From: an uncultured Flavobacteriaceae bacterium
GTDB lineage: Bacteria > Bacteroidota > Bacteroidia > Flavobacteriales > Flavobacteriaceae
Reading direction: 5' to 3'
NCBI GenBank assembly: GCA_947489085.1
Contig: CANLCJ010000006.1
Coordinates: 59,345-123,344, forward strand
DNA length: 64,000 bases
Shown: one piece after another, positions 36,511-45,657 of the stretch
Layout: each line of letters begins with the position of its first letter
Numbering within the stretch: the stretch's first letter is position 1
Translations under genes and position numbers: made by a program
Notes under the pieces: generated by a model
Seen by the model: only the letters and a program-made list of their open reading frames with translations
Database searches by the model: none
What the model was told of the DNA's origin: nothing

Positions 36511-36526
36511 CCCCTATTATTGGGTA

Positions 36527-38302
36527 TTATAACTTCACAAATTTCTTAATAGTCTTGGTATTAGCTTCACTATTTAATTCTAAAAAATAAAATCCTTTTG
36601 ATAAATTTGAAATATCAATGTCATTGGATTGTCCCATTGGCTTTGTTTCTGTAACTTTTTTACCGTTGATATCAAAGACAGTGTAAGATTCCACAACTGG
36701 TGCTTCACCTGATATTAATGTTAATTGCGTTGTGGCTGGATTGGGATATAGTACTAGATTCTTAAAATTATCTACAGTACCAAGACTCAAAGTTTCGTCT
36801 TCTGAAACGTAGATGCCATAATCATCAGCACGCTGTACAACCTCTTCTCCGCATACATTTGGTCTTCTAAGCGCATTAGAGATGACACGCATCGTTAATA
36901 ATTGGTTCTGTACTGCTGTCTCTGGAACTTTAACTCCTATGCTAGTTGTAGTAGTTTGGTTTGCTTCTAAACGATTTTCCAAAACTCTTTCATCTATACC
37001 ATTGGTATTGGATGTCTCAAATACACCATTACCGTCCCAGTCTATCCATACTTCTAGAAACTGAGCCTCTCTTGTAGAACGGTACGAAACTTCCAAATTA
37101 TTAGCCTCTTCAAAATTTAATATTGTATTTCTAGAACACACGAAATTTAATCTTGCACCGTCAGGAATAAAAGTAGACGTTACACTATTTATCGCTCCCA
37201 ATCTAACGTTTGTAACCCCTAATCCAAAATTACCGCCATCATTAAAACTAGATACAGCACAAGCCCTTTGTTCGTTTTCTGAACTTACAACTAAATCTCT
37301 AGGCTTTGTTAGCGTTTCAGTGCCTTCCAAAGTTGTTACAGCTAAAGTAACATCGTATATGCCTTCTGTATTAAAGGTTATTGAAGGATTTTGTAGCGTT
37401 GATGTTATAGGCTCATCTATACCATTATCGAAAGTCCATAAAAAAGAAATCGTTTCGTAACCACTGTTGGTAAAAGTATTAGGAATACAGCTAGAAGTAT
37501 CAATAAATGATATACTATTTCCTGAACACACAACACTAGCCGATCTAAAAAAGTTTACTTCTACCGTACCGCTAGGCATGAGTCCTAAACTGCTAAGGAA
37601 CGAATTTCTTTGATTAAACAATGCATTATCAACCCGTACACGTTGGCCTCCGGTAAATTCATTGCGACAGCCACTACTAGAGTTCATATAATTGAACAAA
37701 TGGTCTTGATGGGTTCCTGTATTTCTTCGAAACCCTGTTTCTGGATTTATAACAGCGTCAAAATTAGGATCGCAAGTATTCATATCTGTATTATTACAAT
37801 CTCTAAAATTAATAGCATTTCTAAAATGCATTGGTGTATCGTCTACAAAATCATCGCTACAAGTATCAGGTACTCCGTTACCATCAGAATCATCATTTTC
37901 AAACGTATGGAATAAATTAAACGCATGCCCTAATTCATGAGCAAATGTCGTTGATACACTAGATAAAAAAGCGCTACTAGTAACTACAGTACCATCAAAA
38001 GCACTTCCATGTGCACCTGCAAGAAAAGCAAAGCCGGCTATATTACCGACCCCTATGTTATTAACAACCCATACATTATAATACTGAGTAGGATTCCATA
38101 TACTAAATTCTTTCAAAGAATTTATGGTTGAATCTGGTAGGAAACTTGGGATGCCAGGCTCACCGCTACGGCTTTGCACACCATTTTCAACATATTCAGG
38201 AATGTTACTCAAGTCTACCCTTTCTATACCATTACTGCAATTGCCATTTTCGTCTTGTATGGCTAATGCGAACTCAATATGCATATCTACCTTCTCCATC
38301 AC
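36527..38302 (-). CDS. M43-type secreted metalloprotease, main part, with T9SS sorting domain
   Basis: Second part of a frameshifted secreted protease (591 residues in this frame). The zinc site is HELGHAFNLFH (HExxHxxxxxH) with the metzincin Met-turn YMNSSSGC, as in the M43 pappalysin/cytophagalysin family. A PKD-like domain follows (ISFIDTSSC, then FNTEGIYDVTLAV). A GEVED-type domain comes next (FLEVWIDWDGNGVF, ending ADDYGIYV). Last is the type IX secretion C-terminal domain: LYPNPATTQ, FDINGKKV, LSKGFYFLEL, with a terminal KKFVKL. No signal peptide is in this frame; it and the propeptide lie in the upstream frame at 38274-38693. The mature enzyme would be exported through the outer membrane. 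Confidence 0.85.
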   Translation of the reverse strand: MMEKVDMHIEFALAIQDENGNCSNGIERVDLSNIPEYVENGVQSRSGEPGIPSFLPDSTINSLKEFSIWNPTQYYNVWVVNNIGVGNIAGFAFLAGAHGSAFDGTVVTSSAFLSSVSTTFAHELGHAFNLFHTFENDDSDGNGVPDTCSDDFVDDTPMHFRNAINFRDCNNTDMNTCDPNFDAVINPETGFRRNTGTHQDHLFNYMNSSSGCRNEFTGGQRVRVDNALFNQRNSFLSSLGLMPSGTVEVNFFRSASVVCSGNSISFIDTSSCIPNTFTNSGYETISFLWTFDNGIDEPITSTLQNPSITFNTEGIYDVTLAVTTLEGTETLTKPRDLVVSSENEQRACAVSSFNDGGNFGLGVTNVRLGAINSVTSTFIPDGARLNFVCSRNTILNFEEANNLEVSYRSTREAQFLEVWIDWDGNGVFETSNTNGIDERVLENRLEANQTTTTSIGVKVPETAVQNQLLTMRVISNALRRPNVCGEEVVQRADDYGIYVSEDETLSLGTVDNFKNLVLYPNPATTQLTLISGEAPVVESYTVFDINGKKVTETKPMGQSNDIDISNLSKGFYFLELNSEANTKTIKKFVKL

Positions 38303-38693
38303 CTGCAGAGCCTTCTAAAGTGCGCCATGCACCATTTAACCGTTCTACCGCTTCACGTATTTCAAAATCAGATACATTTGTACCTGTACCCTCTGGTTCT
38401 CCTAAATGCATAATATGCACGACAACAGGTATTTGAAATATACCTTCTGCATTACTTAGTTGTGAACTTGCTATGCTAACATCATTAGCGCTATTTAATG
38501 CGCTACGCGCCATAGAATGTCTATACTCTTGATTTTTAGACAGCATTTCTTTATGAAATTGATCTGTGGCACATGCCTCTCTTAACACTGATTCGTCTTG
38601 TGTAAAGTGCTCGTATGTGTTTTGACCAACAACTAACTGACTTGTTATAAAAGCCAGGTAAAAACATAAAATGCGCATGTAATTTTTTTTCAT
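38274..38693 (-). CDS. M43 metalloprotease N-terminal fragment (frameshifted from the main part)
   Basis: A 139-residue frame holding the signal peptide (MKKNYMRILCFYLAF...VVGQ), the propeptide-like region and the first strands of the catalytic domain (IFQIPVVVHIMHLG, ending in LNGAWRTL). It stops at 38274 just after DGEGRYAY. The expected continuation VDMHIEFALA is in the other frame, overlapping by about 29 nt. Removing one base near the GAGAAGG run (about 38285-38295) would join the frames as DGEVDMHIEF. So this is a recent inactivating frameshift, a phase-variable site, or a sequence error. Confidence 0.75.
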   Translation of the reverse strand: MKKNYMRILCFYLAFITSQLVVGQNTYEHFTQDESVLREACATDQFHKEMLSKNQEYRHSMARSALNSANDVSIASSQLSNAEGIFQIPVVVHIMHLGEPEGTGTNVSDFEIREAVERLNGAWRTLEGSAGDGEGRYAY

Positions 38694-38981
38694 ATCGATT
38701 TTTTGAGATGCCTAAAATAATAATTTTTAGATACTTAAAGATATTTATGATTACAATTTCTTAATATTATATTACACACAAATCAAATACAGCTTACTTT
38801 CTTATAGGCAAGAAAATAGCATCTTACAAAACACTTAATAGGTCTTGGTAATAATAATACATAGTAACCTATACTTAAAGATGACTTTTAAAAGATAGAA
38901 ACCATTTTAACCCTACAATAAAACACCTATTGTGCTTCATCGTCTTATCAATTTATTTTAGAACCTGATTTCAAAACGAAA
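38694..38981. other. Intergenic region between protease and carB
   Basis: AT-rich DNA with no gene, tRNA or repeat that I can support. It must contain the promoter of the minus-strand protease gene, but no TAnnTTTG element was located with confidence. Confidence 0.5.
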
Positions 38982-39010
38982 AAACCGACAGCAATAATAA
39001 CTGTCGGTTT
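38982..39010 (-). terminator. Intrinsic terminator after carB
   Basis: A perfect 10-bp stem, AAACCGACAG (38982-38991) with CTGTCGGTTT (39001-39010), has a 9-nt loop. In the minus-strand direction it is followed by a T run. It lies 28 nt after the carB stop. Confidence 0.88.
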
Positions 39011-39037
39011 AATATATCAAATATTTATTTAAGCTAT

Positions 39038-41890
39038 TTATTTGCTCAAATACATTTTACGTCTTGAGTACAAATCGTAAAACTCATCGTCTTTAAGGCT
39101 ATCTATAAACAAAATACTCTCTCCTGTACTTTTCATTTCTGGACCTAATGTTTTATCTACGTTAGGAAATTTATTAAAAGAGAATACTGGTTGCTTAATA
39201 GCATATCCATCTAATTTAGGATTAAAATTAAAGTCTTTTACTTTTTTCTCTCCTAACATTAACTTTGTAGCATAGTTTACATAAGGTTCTCCATAAGCTT
39301 TTGCTATAAATGGTACCGTTCTAGATGCCCTAGGATTGGCTTCTATAATGTAAACAATATCGTCTTTAATAGCAAATTGAATGTTTATTAGACCCACTGT
39401 ATTTAAAGCTAATGCAATTTTCTTAGTATGCTCTTTTATTTGCTGCATTACAAATTCGCCCAAGTTAAACGGTGGTAAGGTTGAGTTACTATCTCCTGAG
39501 TGTATTCCACATGGTTCTATGTGCTCCATAATACCTATTATGTAAACATCCTCACCATCACAAATTGCATCGGCTTCTGCTTCTATAGCGCCTTCTAGAT
39601 AATGGTCTAATAGTAATTGATTGCCTGGCATTTGGCTTAACAAATCAACAACATGCTTTTCTAACTCTTCTTTATTAATTACAATTTTCATCCCCTGCCC
39701 TCCTAAAACATAAGATGGACGTACTAATATTGGAAAATCTAACACATCTGCTATAGCAGAAGCTTCGTCTGCAGTAGTTGCAATATCAAACTGAGGATAA
39801 GGAATGTTATTCTCTTTTAAAAGATTAGAAAAACGCCCTCTATCTTCGGCTAAATCTAGTGCATCATAGCTTGTACCTATAATTTTTATACCGTAACGGT
39901 CTAGTTTTTCCGCTAATTTAAGTGCTGTTTGCCCTCCTAATTGCACAATAACACCTTCTGGCTTTTCGTGCTTAATAATGTCGTAAATATGCTCCCAAAA
40001 TACAGGCTCAAAATATAACTTATCTGCAGTATCAAAATCGGTAGATACCGTTTCTGGATTACAGTTTATCATAATAGTTTCGTAGCCACACTCTGCAGCT
40101 GCCAAAACACCATGTACGCAACAGTAATCGAACTCTATACCTTGACCTATTCGGTTAGGGCCAGATCCTAATACTATTATTTTCTTTTTATCTGTAACAA
40201 CACTTTCGTTATCTGCATAGCGTTTACCATCTGCGGTTTGCATATCACTCTCGAATGTAGAATAATAGTATGGTGTTTTTGCCTCAAACTCTGCTGCACA
40301 GGTATCTACTAGCTTATATACGCGATTTATGCCTAAGGTTTCTCTTTTACTATATACTTCGCTTTCTAAACAGCCCAACATGTGTGCTATTTGTCTGTCT
40401 CCATATCCCTTTTGCTTTGCCTCTAGTAATAATTCTTTATCTATGGCATCTATAGTGTATGTGGAAATTTCCTTTTCTAAGAAATACAGCTCTTCATACT
40501 GTTTTAAGAACCACATGTCTATTTTAGTAATTTCATGAATACGACTTAATGGAATTCCCATTTTAATTGCATCGTAAATAATAAACACACGGTCCCAAGA
40601 TGCAAATTTTAGCTTTTCTAAAATTTGTTCGTAATTGGTATTTTCTTTGCCATCTGCTCCTAAACCGTTACGCTTAATTTCTAAAGACTGCGTAGCTTTG
40701 TGCAATGCTTCTTGAAAAGAGCGTCCAATACCCATAACCTCTCCTACGGCTTTCATTTGAAGCCCCAGTGTTCTGTCAGACCCTTCAAACTTATCAAAAT
40801 TCCAACGCGGTATTTTTACAATTACATAATCCAAGGTAGGCTCAAATAAAGCAGATGTCGATTTAGTAATTTGATTGTTCAATTCATCCAAATGATATCC
40901 CATAGCCAATTTTGCAGCTATTTTAGCAATTGGATACCCTGTAGCTTTACTTGCTAATGCCGAAGACCTGGATACACGTGGATTAATTTCTATGGCAATA
41001 ATATCTTCTTTTTCGTCTGGACTTACAGCAAACTGTACATTACATCCTCCTGCAAAGTCGCCAATACTGCGCATCATATGTATAGCCATATCACGCATTC
41101 TTTGATAGGTTTTATCACTTAGCGTCATTGCCGGAGCTACAGTAATAGAGTCTCCTGTATGGATGCCCATAGGGTCCATATTTTCTATAGAACAGATAAT
41201 AACAACATTATCGTTGGCATCTCTTAATAACTCTAATTCGTATTCCTTCCACCCTAAAAGGGCTTTATCTATCATTACTTCGTGAATTGGAGAGATCTCT
41301 AATCCTCTTCGTAATAATTTATCGAAATCTTCTTCATCATACACAATAGCTGCTCCAGCACCTCCCAATGTAAACGAAGAGCGTATACACAAAGGAAAAC
41401 CGAATTCTTGTGCTATTTCTTTTCCTTTTAAGAAAGACGTTGCTGTGGCTTGCGGTGCCATATCTACACCTATCTTCAACATCAACTCTCTAAACTGCTC
41501 TCTATCTTCTGTAATGTTAATAGCGTCTATATCTACACCTATAATTTCTACATCAAAATCTTTCCAAATGCCTTTTTCATCTGCCTCTATACATAGGTTT
41601 AAAGCCGTTTGCCCTCCCATGGTTGGCAACACAGCATCTATTTGCGGGTGCTCTTTTAAAATCTTGATAATAGATTTTGTATTAAGCGGCAGCAAGTATA
41701 CATGATCGGCCATCGAAGGATCCGTCATTATAGTTGCTGGGTTAGAATTTATTAAAATTGTTTCTATTCCATCTTCTCTTAACGAACGTAACGCTTGAGA
41801 TCCAGAATAATCAAACTCACATGCTTGCCCTATAATAATAGGCCCTGAACCAATAATTAGGATAGATTTTAATTTAGGATTTTTTGGCAT
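39038..41890 (-). CDS. carB: Carbamoyl-phosphate synthase large subunit, lacking the allosteric domain
   Basis: A 950-residue CarB. It shows two ATP-grasp halves, each opening with the characteristic loop (IIGSGPIIIGQACEFDYSG near the start; VLGSGPNRIGQGIEFDYC around residue 570). Further motifs are LPTMGGQTALNL, VQLGGQTALKLA and IEINPRVSRSSALASKATGYP. Compared with the roughly 1070-residue E. coli enzyme it stops about 120 residues early, after ESILFIDSLKD, so the C-terminal MGS-like domain that binds UMP and ornithine is missing. I start at the ATG at 41890; the longer frame to 41938 would overlap the -7 element. It supplies carbamoyl phosphate for pyrimidines, arginine and possibly the carbamoyltransferase at 29275. 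Confidence 0.95.
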   Translation of the reverse strand: MPKNPKLKSILIIGSGPIIIGQACEFDYSGSQALRSLREDGIETILINSNPATIMTDPSMADHVYLLPLNTKSIIKILKEHPQIDAVLPTMGGQTALNLCIEADEKGIWKDFDVEIIGVDIDAINITEDREQFRELMLKIGVDMAPQATATSFLKGKEIAQEFGFPLCIRSSFTLGGAGAAIVYDEEDFDKLLRRGLEISPIHEVMIDKALLGWKEYELELLRDANDNVVIICSIENMDPMGIHTGDSITVAPAMTLSDKTYQRMRDMAIHMMRSIGDFAGGCNVQFAVSPDEKEDIIAIEINPRVSRSSALASKATGYPIAKIAAKLAMGYHLDELNNQITKSTSALFEPTLDYVIVKIPRWNFDKFEGSDRTLGLQMKAVGEVMGIGRSFQEALHKATQSLEIKRNGLGADGKENTNYEQILEKLKFASWDRVFIIYDAIKMGIPLSRIHEITKIDMWFLKQYEELYFLEKEISTYTIDAIDKELLLEAKQKGYGDRQIAHMLGCLESEVYSKRETLGINRVYKLVDTCAAEFEAKTPYYYSTFESDMQTADGKRYADNESVVTDKKKIIVLGSGPNRIGQGIEFDYCCVHGVLAAAECGYETIMINCNPETVSTDFDTADKLYFEPVFWEHIYDIIKHEKPEGVIVQLGGQTALKLAEKLDRYGIKIIGTSYDALDLAEDRGRFSNLLKENNIPYPQFDIATTADEASAIADVLDFPILVRPSYVLGGQGMKIVINKEELEKHVVDLLSQMPGNQLLLDHYLEGAIEAEADAICDGEDVYIIGIMEHIEPCGIHSGDSNSTLPPFNLGEFVMQQIKEHTKKIALALNTVGLINIQFAIKDDIVYIIEANPRASRTVPFIAKAYGEPYVNYATKLMLGEKKVKDFNFNPKLDGYAIKQPVFSFNKFPNVDKTLGPEMKSTGESILFIDSLKDDEFYDLYSRRKMYLSK

Positions 41891-41925
41891 TTTCTTAAAA
41901 TATTCTTGTGTAAATAAATCAGTTG

Positions 41926-41933
41926 CAAAATTA
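41926..41933 (-). promoter_or_regulatory. -7 promoter element upstream of carB
   Basis: The minus strand reads TAATTTTG, a perfect TAnnTTTG, 36 nt before the chosen carB start. No clear -33 element is seen. It lies downstream of the rpmH terminator, so carB may have its own promoter. Confidence 0.45.
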
Positions 41934-41948
41934 ATCAATTCTTGACAT

Positions 41949-41980
41949 AAAAAAAGGCGTTACACTTAAGCAACACCTTT
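41949..41980 (-). terminator. Intrinsic terminator after rpmH
   Basis: In the minus-strand RNA a 9-bp stem, AAAGGUGUU with AACGCCUUU (one G-U pair; DNA 41972-41980 and 41953-41961), is followed by seven U residues. It sits 22 nt after the rpmH stop. Confidence 0.82.
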
Positions 41981-42002
41981 AATTATAAACAATTGTTAAT
42001 CA

Positions 42003-42164
42003 TTATTTTTTATGTCTTGTTTCAGATGATACAGACAATTTTTTTCTTCCTTTTGCTCTTCTTCTAGCAAGCACCTTTCTACCATTAGCAGAAGCCATTC
42101 TTTCTCTAAAACCGTGCTTATTTCTTCTCTTTCTCTTTGATGGTTGAAACGTTCTTTTTGGCAT
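42003..42164 (-). CDS. rpmH: 50S ribosomal protein L34
   Basis: A 53-residue, highly basic protein. It begins [19 protein letters not shown] and continues [20 protein letters not shown], the universal L34 signature, with a short C-terminal extension ending RHKK. It is a structural protein of the large ribosomal subunit. It has its own consensus promoter upstream and a terminator downstream, and is followed by carB on the same strand, an arrangement common in Flavobacteriaceae. Confidence 0.98.
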   Translation of the reverse strand: MPKRTFQPSKRKRRNKHGFRERMASANGRKVLARRRAKGRKKLSVSSETRHKK

Positions 42165-42231
42165 CGTCTTATATTTTTAAATCTGAATTGTATTTTTCTG
42201 AAATAGTTTTAACCTCTATTAAAACTGCGGG

Positions 42232-42261
42232 CAAATATACAATGATTTTTTATTATACAAA
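42232..42261 (-). promoter_or_regulatory. Bacteroidota sigma-A promoter of rpmH
   Basis: On the minus strand TTTG (42258-42261), an 18-nt spacer and TATATTTG (42232-42239) match the phylum consensus exactly. Transcription would start about 60 nt before the rpmH ATG. The rest of the gap from 42262 to 42526 shows no gene. Confidence 0.82.
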
Positions 42262-42526
42262 CCAAATTTTGAAGTTTTTTTAAAACTTGATTTTTCAAAA
42301 CTTCTAAAGCACTATATTTCAATACAAAATACGCTCTACCAGTATGCTCTAATGGCATAATAAACTTAAAAAAGCTTTGGTTTTAGCCTTAAAAAGCTAC
42401 TATTGTAAATTAATCCTAAAGAAGTAATCTCTAGGTAAGAGATTTTTTTAGTTAATTTGCACTTCAAATAAAAATAAATGCAGACTTAAAAAATCTGCTT
42501 TAAAGACTCCTTAAAAAGTACATAAA

Positions 42527-43105
42527 ATGTTCAACAAAATTATAAAACTTATAATAGCTGCTGGTATTGTAGCTTTTGCTATTTTTCAATTTACCAAAGG
42601 CAACATAGGCAACGGTATTTCTCTTATTTTACTTGCTGGTATTTTTGTGTTTCTTTATTTTAAAAATGAATTTGTGCTTTTGGCCTTTTTAAAGTTAAGA
42701 AAGCAAGATTTCGATGGCACCAAAAGATGGCTCAACAAAATTAAAAACCCTGAAACCGCTCTGGTTAAAAAGCAACAAGGGTATTACAGCTACTTACATG
42801 GTATTATGACCATGCAGGATAATATGAATGCTTCAGAAAAACATTTTAAAAAAGCTATAGATCTGGGGTTATCTATGGATCATGATTTGGCAATGGCTAA
42901 ACTCAATTTAGCTGGTATTGCCTTTTCTAAGCGTAGAAAACAAGAGGCTCAAAAACTATTAACCGAAGCTCAAAAACTAGATAAGCATGGTATGCTAGAC
43001 GATCAAATTAAAATGATGAAGCAAAACATGAAACAAGCTGTTGGTCCTAATCAGCATTTTGGCGCTAACGGTTCTGTAAGATCTCAAAAAAGACGCAGTC
43101 GGTAA
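42527..43105 (+). CDS. Membrane protein with TPR-like C-terminal half
   Basis: A 192-residue protein. Two N-terminal hydrophobic helices (about residues 7-21 and 30-45) form a hairpin. A cytoplasmic helical part follows with tetratricopeptide-like repeats: YYSYLHGIMTMQDNMNASEKHFKKAIDLGL, split by a turn, then LAMAKLNLAGIAFSKRRKQEAQKLL. The C-terminal tail is basic (RSQKRRSR). This layout is common among small conserved flavobacterial proteins of unknown function. A terminator follows directly. Confidence 0.7.
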   Translation: MFNKIIKLIIAAGIVAFAIFQFTKGNIGNGISLILLAGIFVFLYFKNEFVLLAFLKLRKQDFDGTKRWLNKIKNPETALVKKQQGYYSYLHGIMTMQDNMNASEKHFKKAIDLGLSMDHDLAMAKLNLAGIAFSKRRKQEAQKLLTEAQKLDKHGMLDDQIKMMKQNMKQAVGPNQHFGANGSVRSQKRRSR

Positions 43106-43142
43106 TTATTTAAGCTGGTATAGTTTAAATTTCACAATCTTT

Positions 43143-43169
43143 AAAGCCTCTACACACAATAGAGGCTTT
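43143..43169 (+). terminator. Intrinsic terminator after the TPR protein gene
   Basis: A perfect 10-bp stem, AAAGCCTCTA (43143-43152) with TAGAGGCTTT (43160-43169), has a 7-nt loop, followed by a T-rich tract. It lies 38 nt after the stop codon. Confidence 0.88.
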
Positions 43170-43254
43170 TATTTTTCTTAAAGTTTGATGTGTTTTTTAA
43201 AGTATAGAGACTTTTGTTTTAGTTGATCTATGATACGGTTTACGAACCAAAAAA

Positions 43255-45591
43255 TTAATTTTGAAGTTTTGCTAAATCTTCTGATGTAATCGTGTTTAAG
43301 GTTAAAAGTAATTCTGGAAGAAAATCTTTATACGTTGGGTATCGATCTCGATGCTGTTCGTACTCTAATATTTTACGCTCTAATATAGGTAATAAGATAA
43401 ACCCGTAGGTATTTATATGTGTTTTTCGCAGCGAATTGGCTCTTTCACTTTCTCCACTTTGTTCTGCTATTCTAATCTCACCTAGCCTAACAAGATGTTC
43501 TATTAGGCAAATCTTCCAATTGCCGTAGCCAAGGGGTTTCATTTTTTCTAACATGGCTTTATTAAAAACTTTTTCATGATTAATAGAGCTTAAATCGCTA
43601 TCAAAAATTAAATGGTTGATGAACGAATGGCCAAATTCGTGTGTAATTATCATTTTTACGTAATCTGGGTGGTTAAACCCATAACTGTTTGCTTGGCTCT
43701 TAGGGGTAATTGGTAAAAAAGCACTCGTCATTATAGTCGCTATAGGGCCATATTTTGTTTCAATTCTTGGTCCATTACCATGAAAAAAATCTTTATCGCC
43801 TTTTTGCGACGGACATGCATCGAAGGGATTGGTATTTACTATAAATTTCCTAAATTCTTGTCCGTAGTAGTGCTCCATTTTATTTATATAATCTTCGGGT
43901 GTATTACGCCTAAATTCTTTAATAGCACCATTTGTAAAACCTTTGATTTCTTTAAAAAATGCTCCTAGGTTTTTTTCTATATAAAAGCCTCTTAAAGCTT
44001 CAAGATATTTCTCTAGAGCGGCCAGTTTCTTTTTATCTATATTACATCCCTCTAAACTGTACAAAAAGCCTTTTTTAGGAAATGTATCGTGGCTCGATAA
44101 GCCTAAAAAAGTTAAGTCTTGCTGATTTCCTACAATAGAGATGTACTCTAATGTACTTGATATTATTTTTGAATTGTCTTCTGCTTTAAACGTGTTAAAT
44201 GCTTTAGAAACCATCGGCAGGTAATTGTACTTTCTTTTACCATTTACATACAAAAACTTCCCCTTATAATCTGCAACAAGCCTTTCTACTATAGAATAGG
44301 TTGCAATGTTTCTATTAAACGTTATTTTCAATTTGTCTTTTTGGCTGTTTAACCAGACCTTAAAATTCTGAGTAAAATCAGCAAATGCAGTATGGGTTAA
44401 AGTTTCAATAAAGGTAATTTTATCTTCACTTCGGTATAACGTCTTAAATGTTTTAAGCCCGTATGTATCTATAAAATATTTAACCCATATACCAGATATT
44501 TCATAATGTAATGATGAATCGCCATTGTAAAAGGTATTATTGTTTCCCAGTAACGACTTAAAATTAAATTTCTCCCAATGCGCATCTACGCTGTTAATTC
44601 TTTTTTTATAAAGTTTAGGATTTTTATAATTCGTAAAAACTTCAACCACACCCTCTATTAATAAGGGCGGTTGGTTTTTTACTAAGATATTAGAATTAAA
44701 AATATGATGACTTATTTCATGATTCATCAACTTTTGGTTTGCGCCAACACAATGAATTTCTTCTCTTACATTCACCCCACTACTGCCGCCGCCACATAAC
44801 ATGCTCCAAAACCCTATCATATTAAACATTTCTTCTTGGTTATAGTGTATAAGTGTACTGTGCTTTTTTTTAGGAAGTCTTATATTGAAAAAAGCTGCGT
44901 ATTCGGCTGCGTGCTGTTTCAAATTTTCATTTATCTTTTTTGTATTAATGGCTTCTTTATGTTTTTTGGATACGTACAAATTTGTAATGTCGCCATTGTG
45001 CTGGGTATAGTTTGTCTTTTTTAAATTTTGAACGTTGCTGTATTCGGCAATACTGTAGTTACGGTCTGAAAAATTACCAAAATAAGTAAGCTGATTATCT
45101 TGCAGTGTGAAAAAATCCATTCCTAATTGGCCTACATCCAAAATAGCTTCTAATGCAGAGGGGGTGTTTGCTGTAATCAGTATTCTGTTATAATCGTTTA
45201 GCCATAACGCATCACTTTTATTCAAAAAATTTATGCCATTAAAAACAAAACCTTTCTTTTTATTTTCAACAGGTAAATTAAATGTATTCCATTTTTTAAA
45301 GTCGGCAGCCTTTCCAACAATAAGTAAACTTTTTTCTAAATCTTTTTCACTCAGTTCGTTCTCTCTCTTTTCTATGTATTTATAATTCAAATTGTGGTGT
45401 AGATCTTCTAACATAGCGCCTAAAGCATAGGAGCGTTTACTTGGTTCTACTACTATAACTGTATCTTTTACAAACGCCTTCCATTTTTTGAAGTTACAAT
45501 CGTGTTTTGGAAATGGTGTTCGATTTTCTTCTTGCGCATACAGATTAATAACTGATAAAAAAAATAGCAGTACGAGAATTTTAAATTTCAT
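43255..45591 (-). CDS. Exported protein with two HExxH motifs (C-terminal DUF4932-like)
   Basis: A 778-residue protein with a signal peptide (MKFKILVLLFFLSV...LYAQ). Two separate zinc-peptidase-type motifs are visible: MNHEISHHIF at about residues 290-300 and IITHEFGHSFINHL at about 650-663. The C-terminal half, including NTNPFDACPSQ and the second motif, resembles DUF4932. The N-terminal half resembles gluzincin-like proteins in which the ligand glutamate follows some 20-25 residues later (PPLLIEGVVEVF). It therefore looks like a fusion of two metallopeptidase-like domains. Sequence is AT-rich like its neighbours. The function is unknown. Confidence 0.75.
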   Translation of the reverse strand: MKFKILVLLFFLSVINLYAQEENRTPFPKHDCNFKKWKAFVKDTVIVVEPSKRSYALGAMLEDLHHNLNYKYIEKRENELSEKDLEKSLLIVGKAADFKKWNTFNLPVENKKKGFVFNGINFLNKSDALWLNDYNRILITANTPSALEAILDVGQLGMDFFTLQDNQLTYFGNFSDRNYSIAEYSNVQNLKKTNYTQHNGDITNLYVSKKHKEAINTKKINENLKQHAAEYAAFFNIRLPKKKHSTLIHYNQEEMFNMIGFWSMLCGGGSSGVNVREEIHCVGANQKLMNHEISHHIFNSNILVKNQPPLLIEGVVEVFTNYKNPKLYKKRINSVDAHWEKFNFKSLLGNNNTFYNGDSSLHYEISGIWVKYFIDTYGLKTFKTLYRSEDKITFIETLTHTAFADFTQNFKVWLNSQKDKLKITFNRNIATYSIVERLVADYKGKFLYVNGKRKYNYLPMVSKAFNTFKAEDNSKIISSTLEYISIVGNQQDLTFLGLSSHDTFPKKGFLYSLEGCNIDKKKLAALEKYLEALRGFYIEKNLGAFFKEIKGFTNGAIKEFRRNTPEDYINKMEHYYGQEFRKFIVNTNPFDACPSQKGDKDFFHGNGPRIETKYGPIATIMTSAFLPITPKSQANSYGFNHPDYVKMIITHEFGHSFINHLIFDSDLSSINHEKVFNKAMLEKMKPLGYGNWKICLIEHLVRLGEIRIAEQSGESERANSLRKTHINTYGFILLPILERKILEYEQHRDRYPTYKDFLPELLLTLNTITSEDLAKLQN

Positions 45592-45657
45592 AATTTATAT
45601 GTGAGTGTGAGAACGAAAATAAAATAATATCTATCTCTTTTGTTGTACCAAATTGCT

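Noticed and set aside
37610..38436. Plus-strand open frames opposite the M43 protease
   Set aside because: Antisense to zinc-site and propeptide coding sequence; no recognisable domain.
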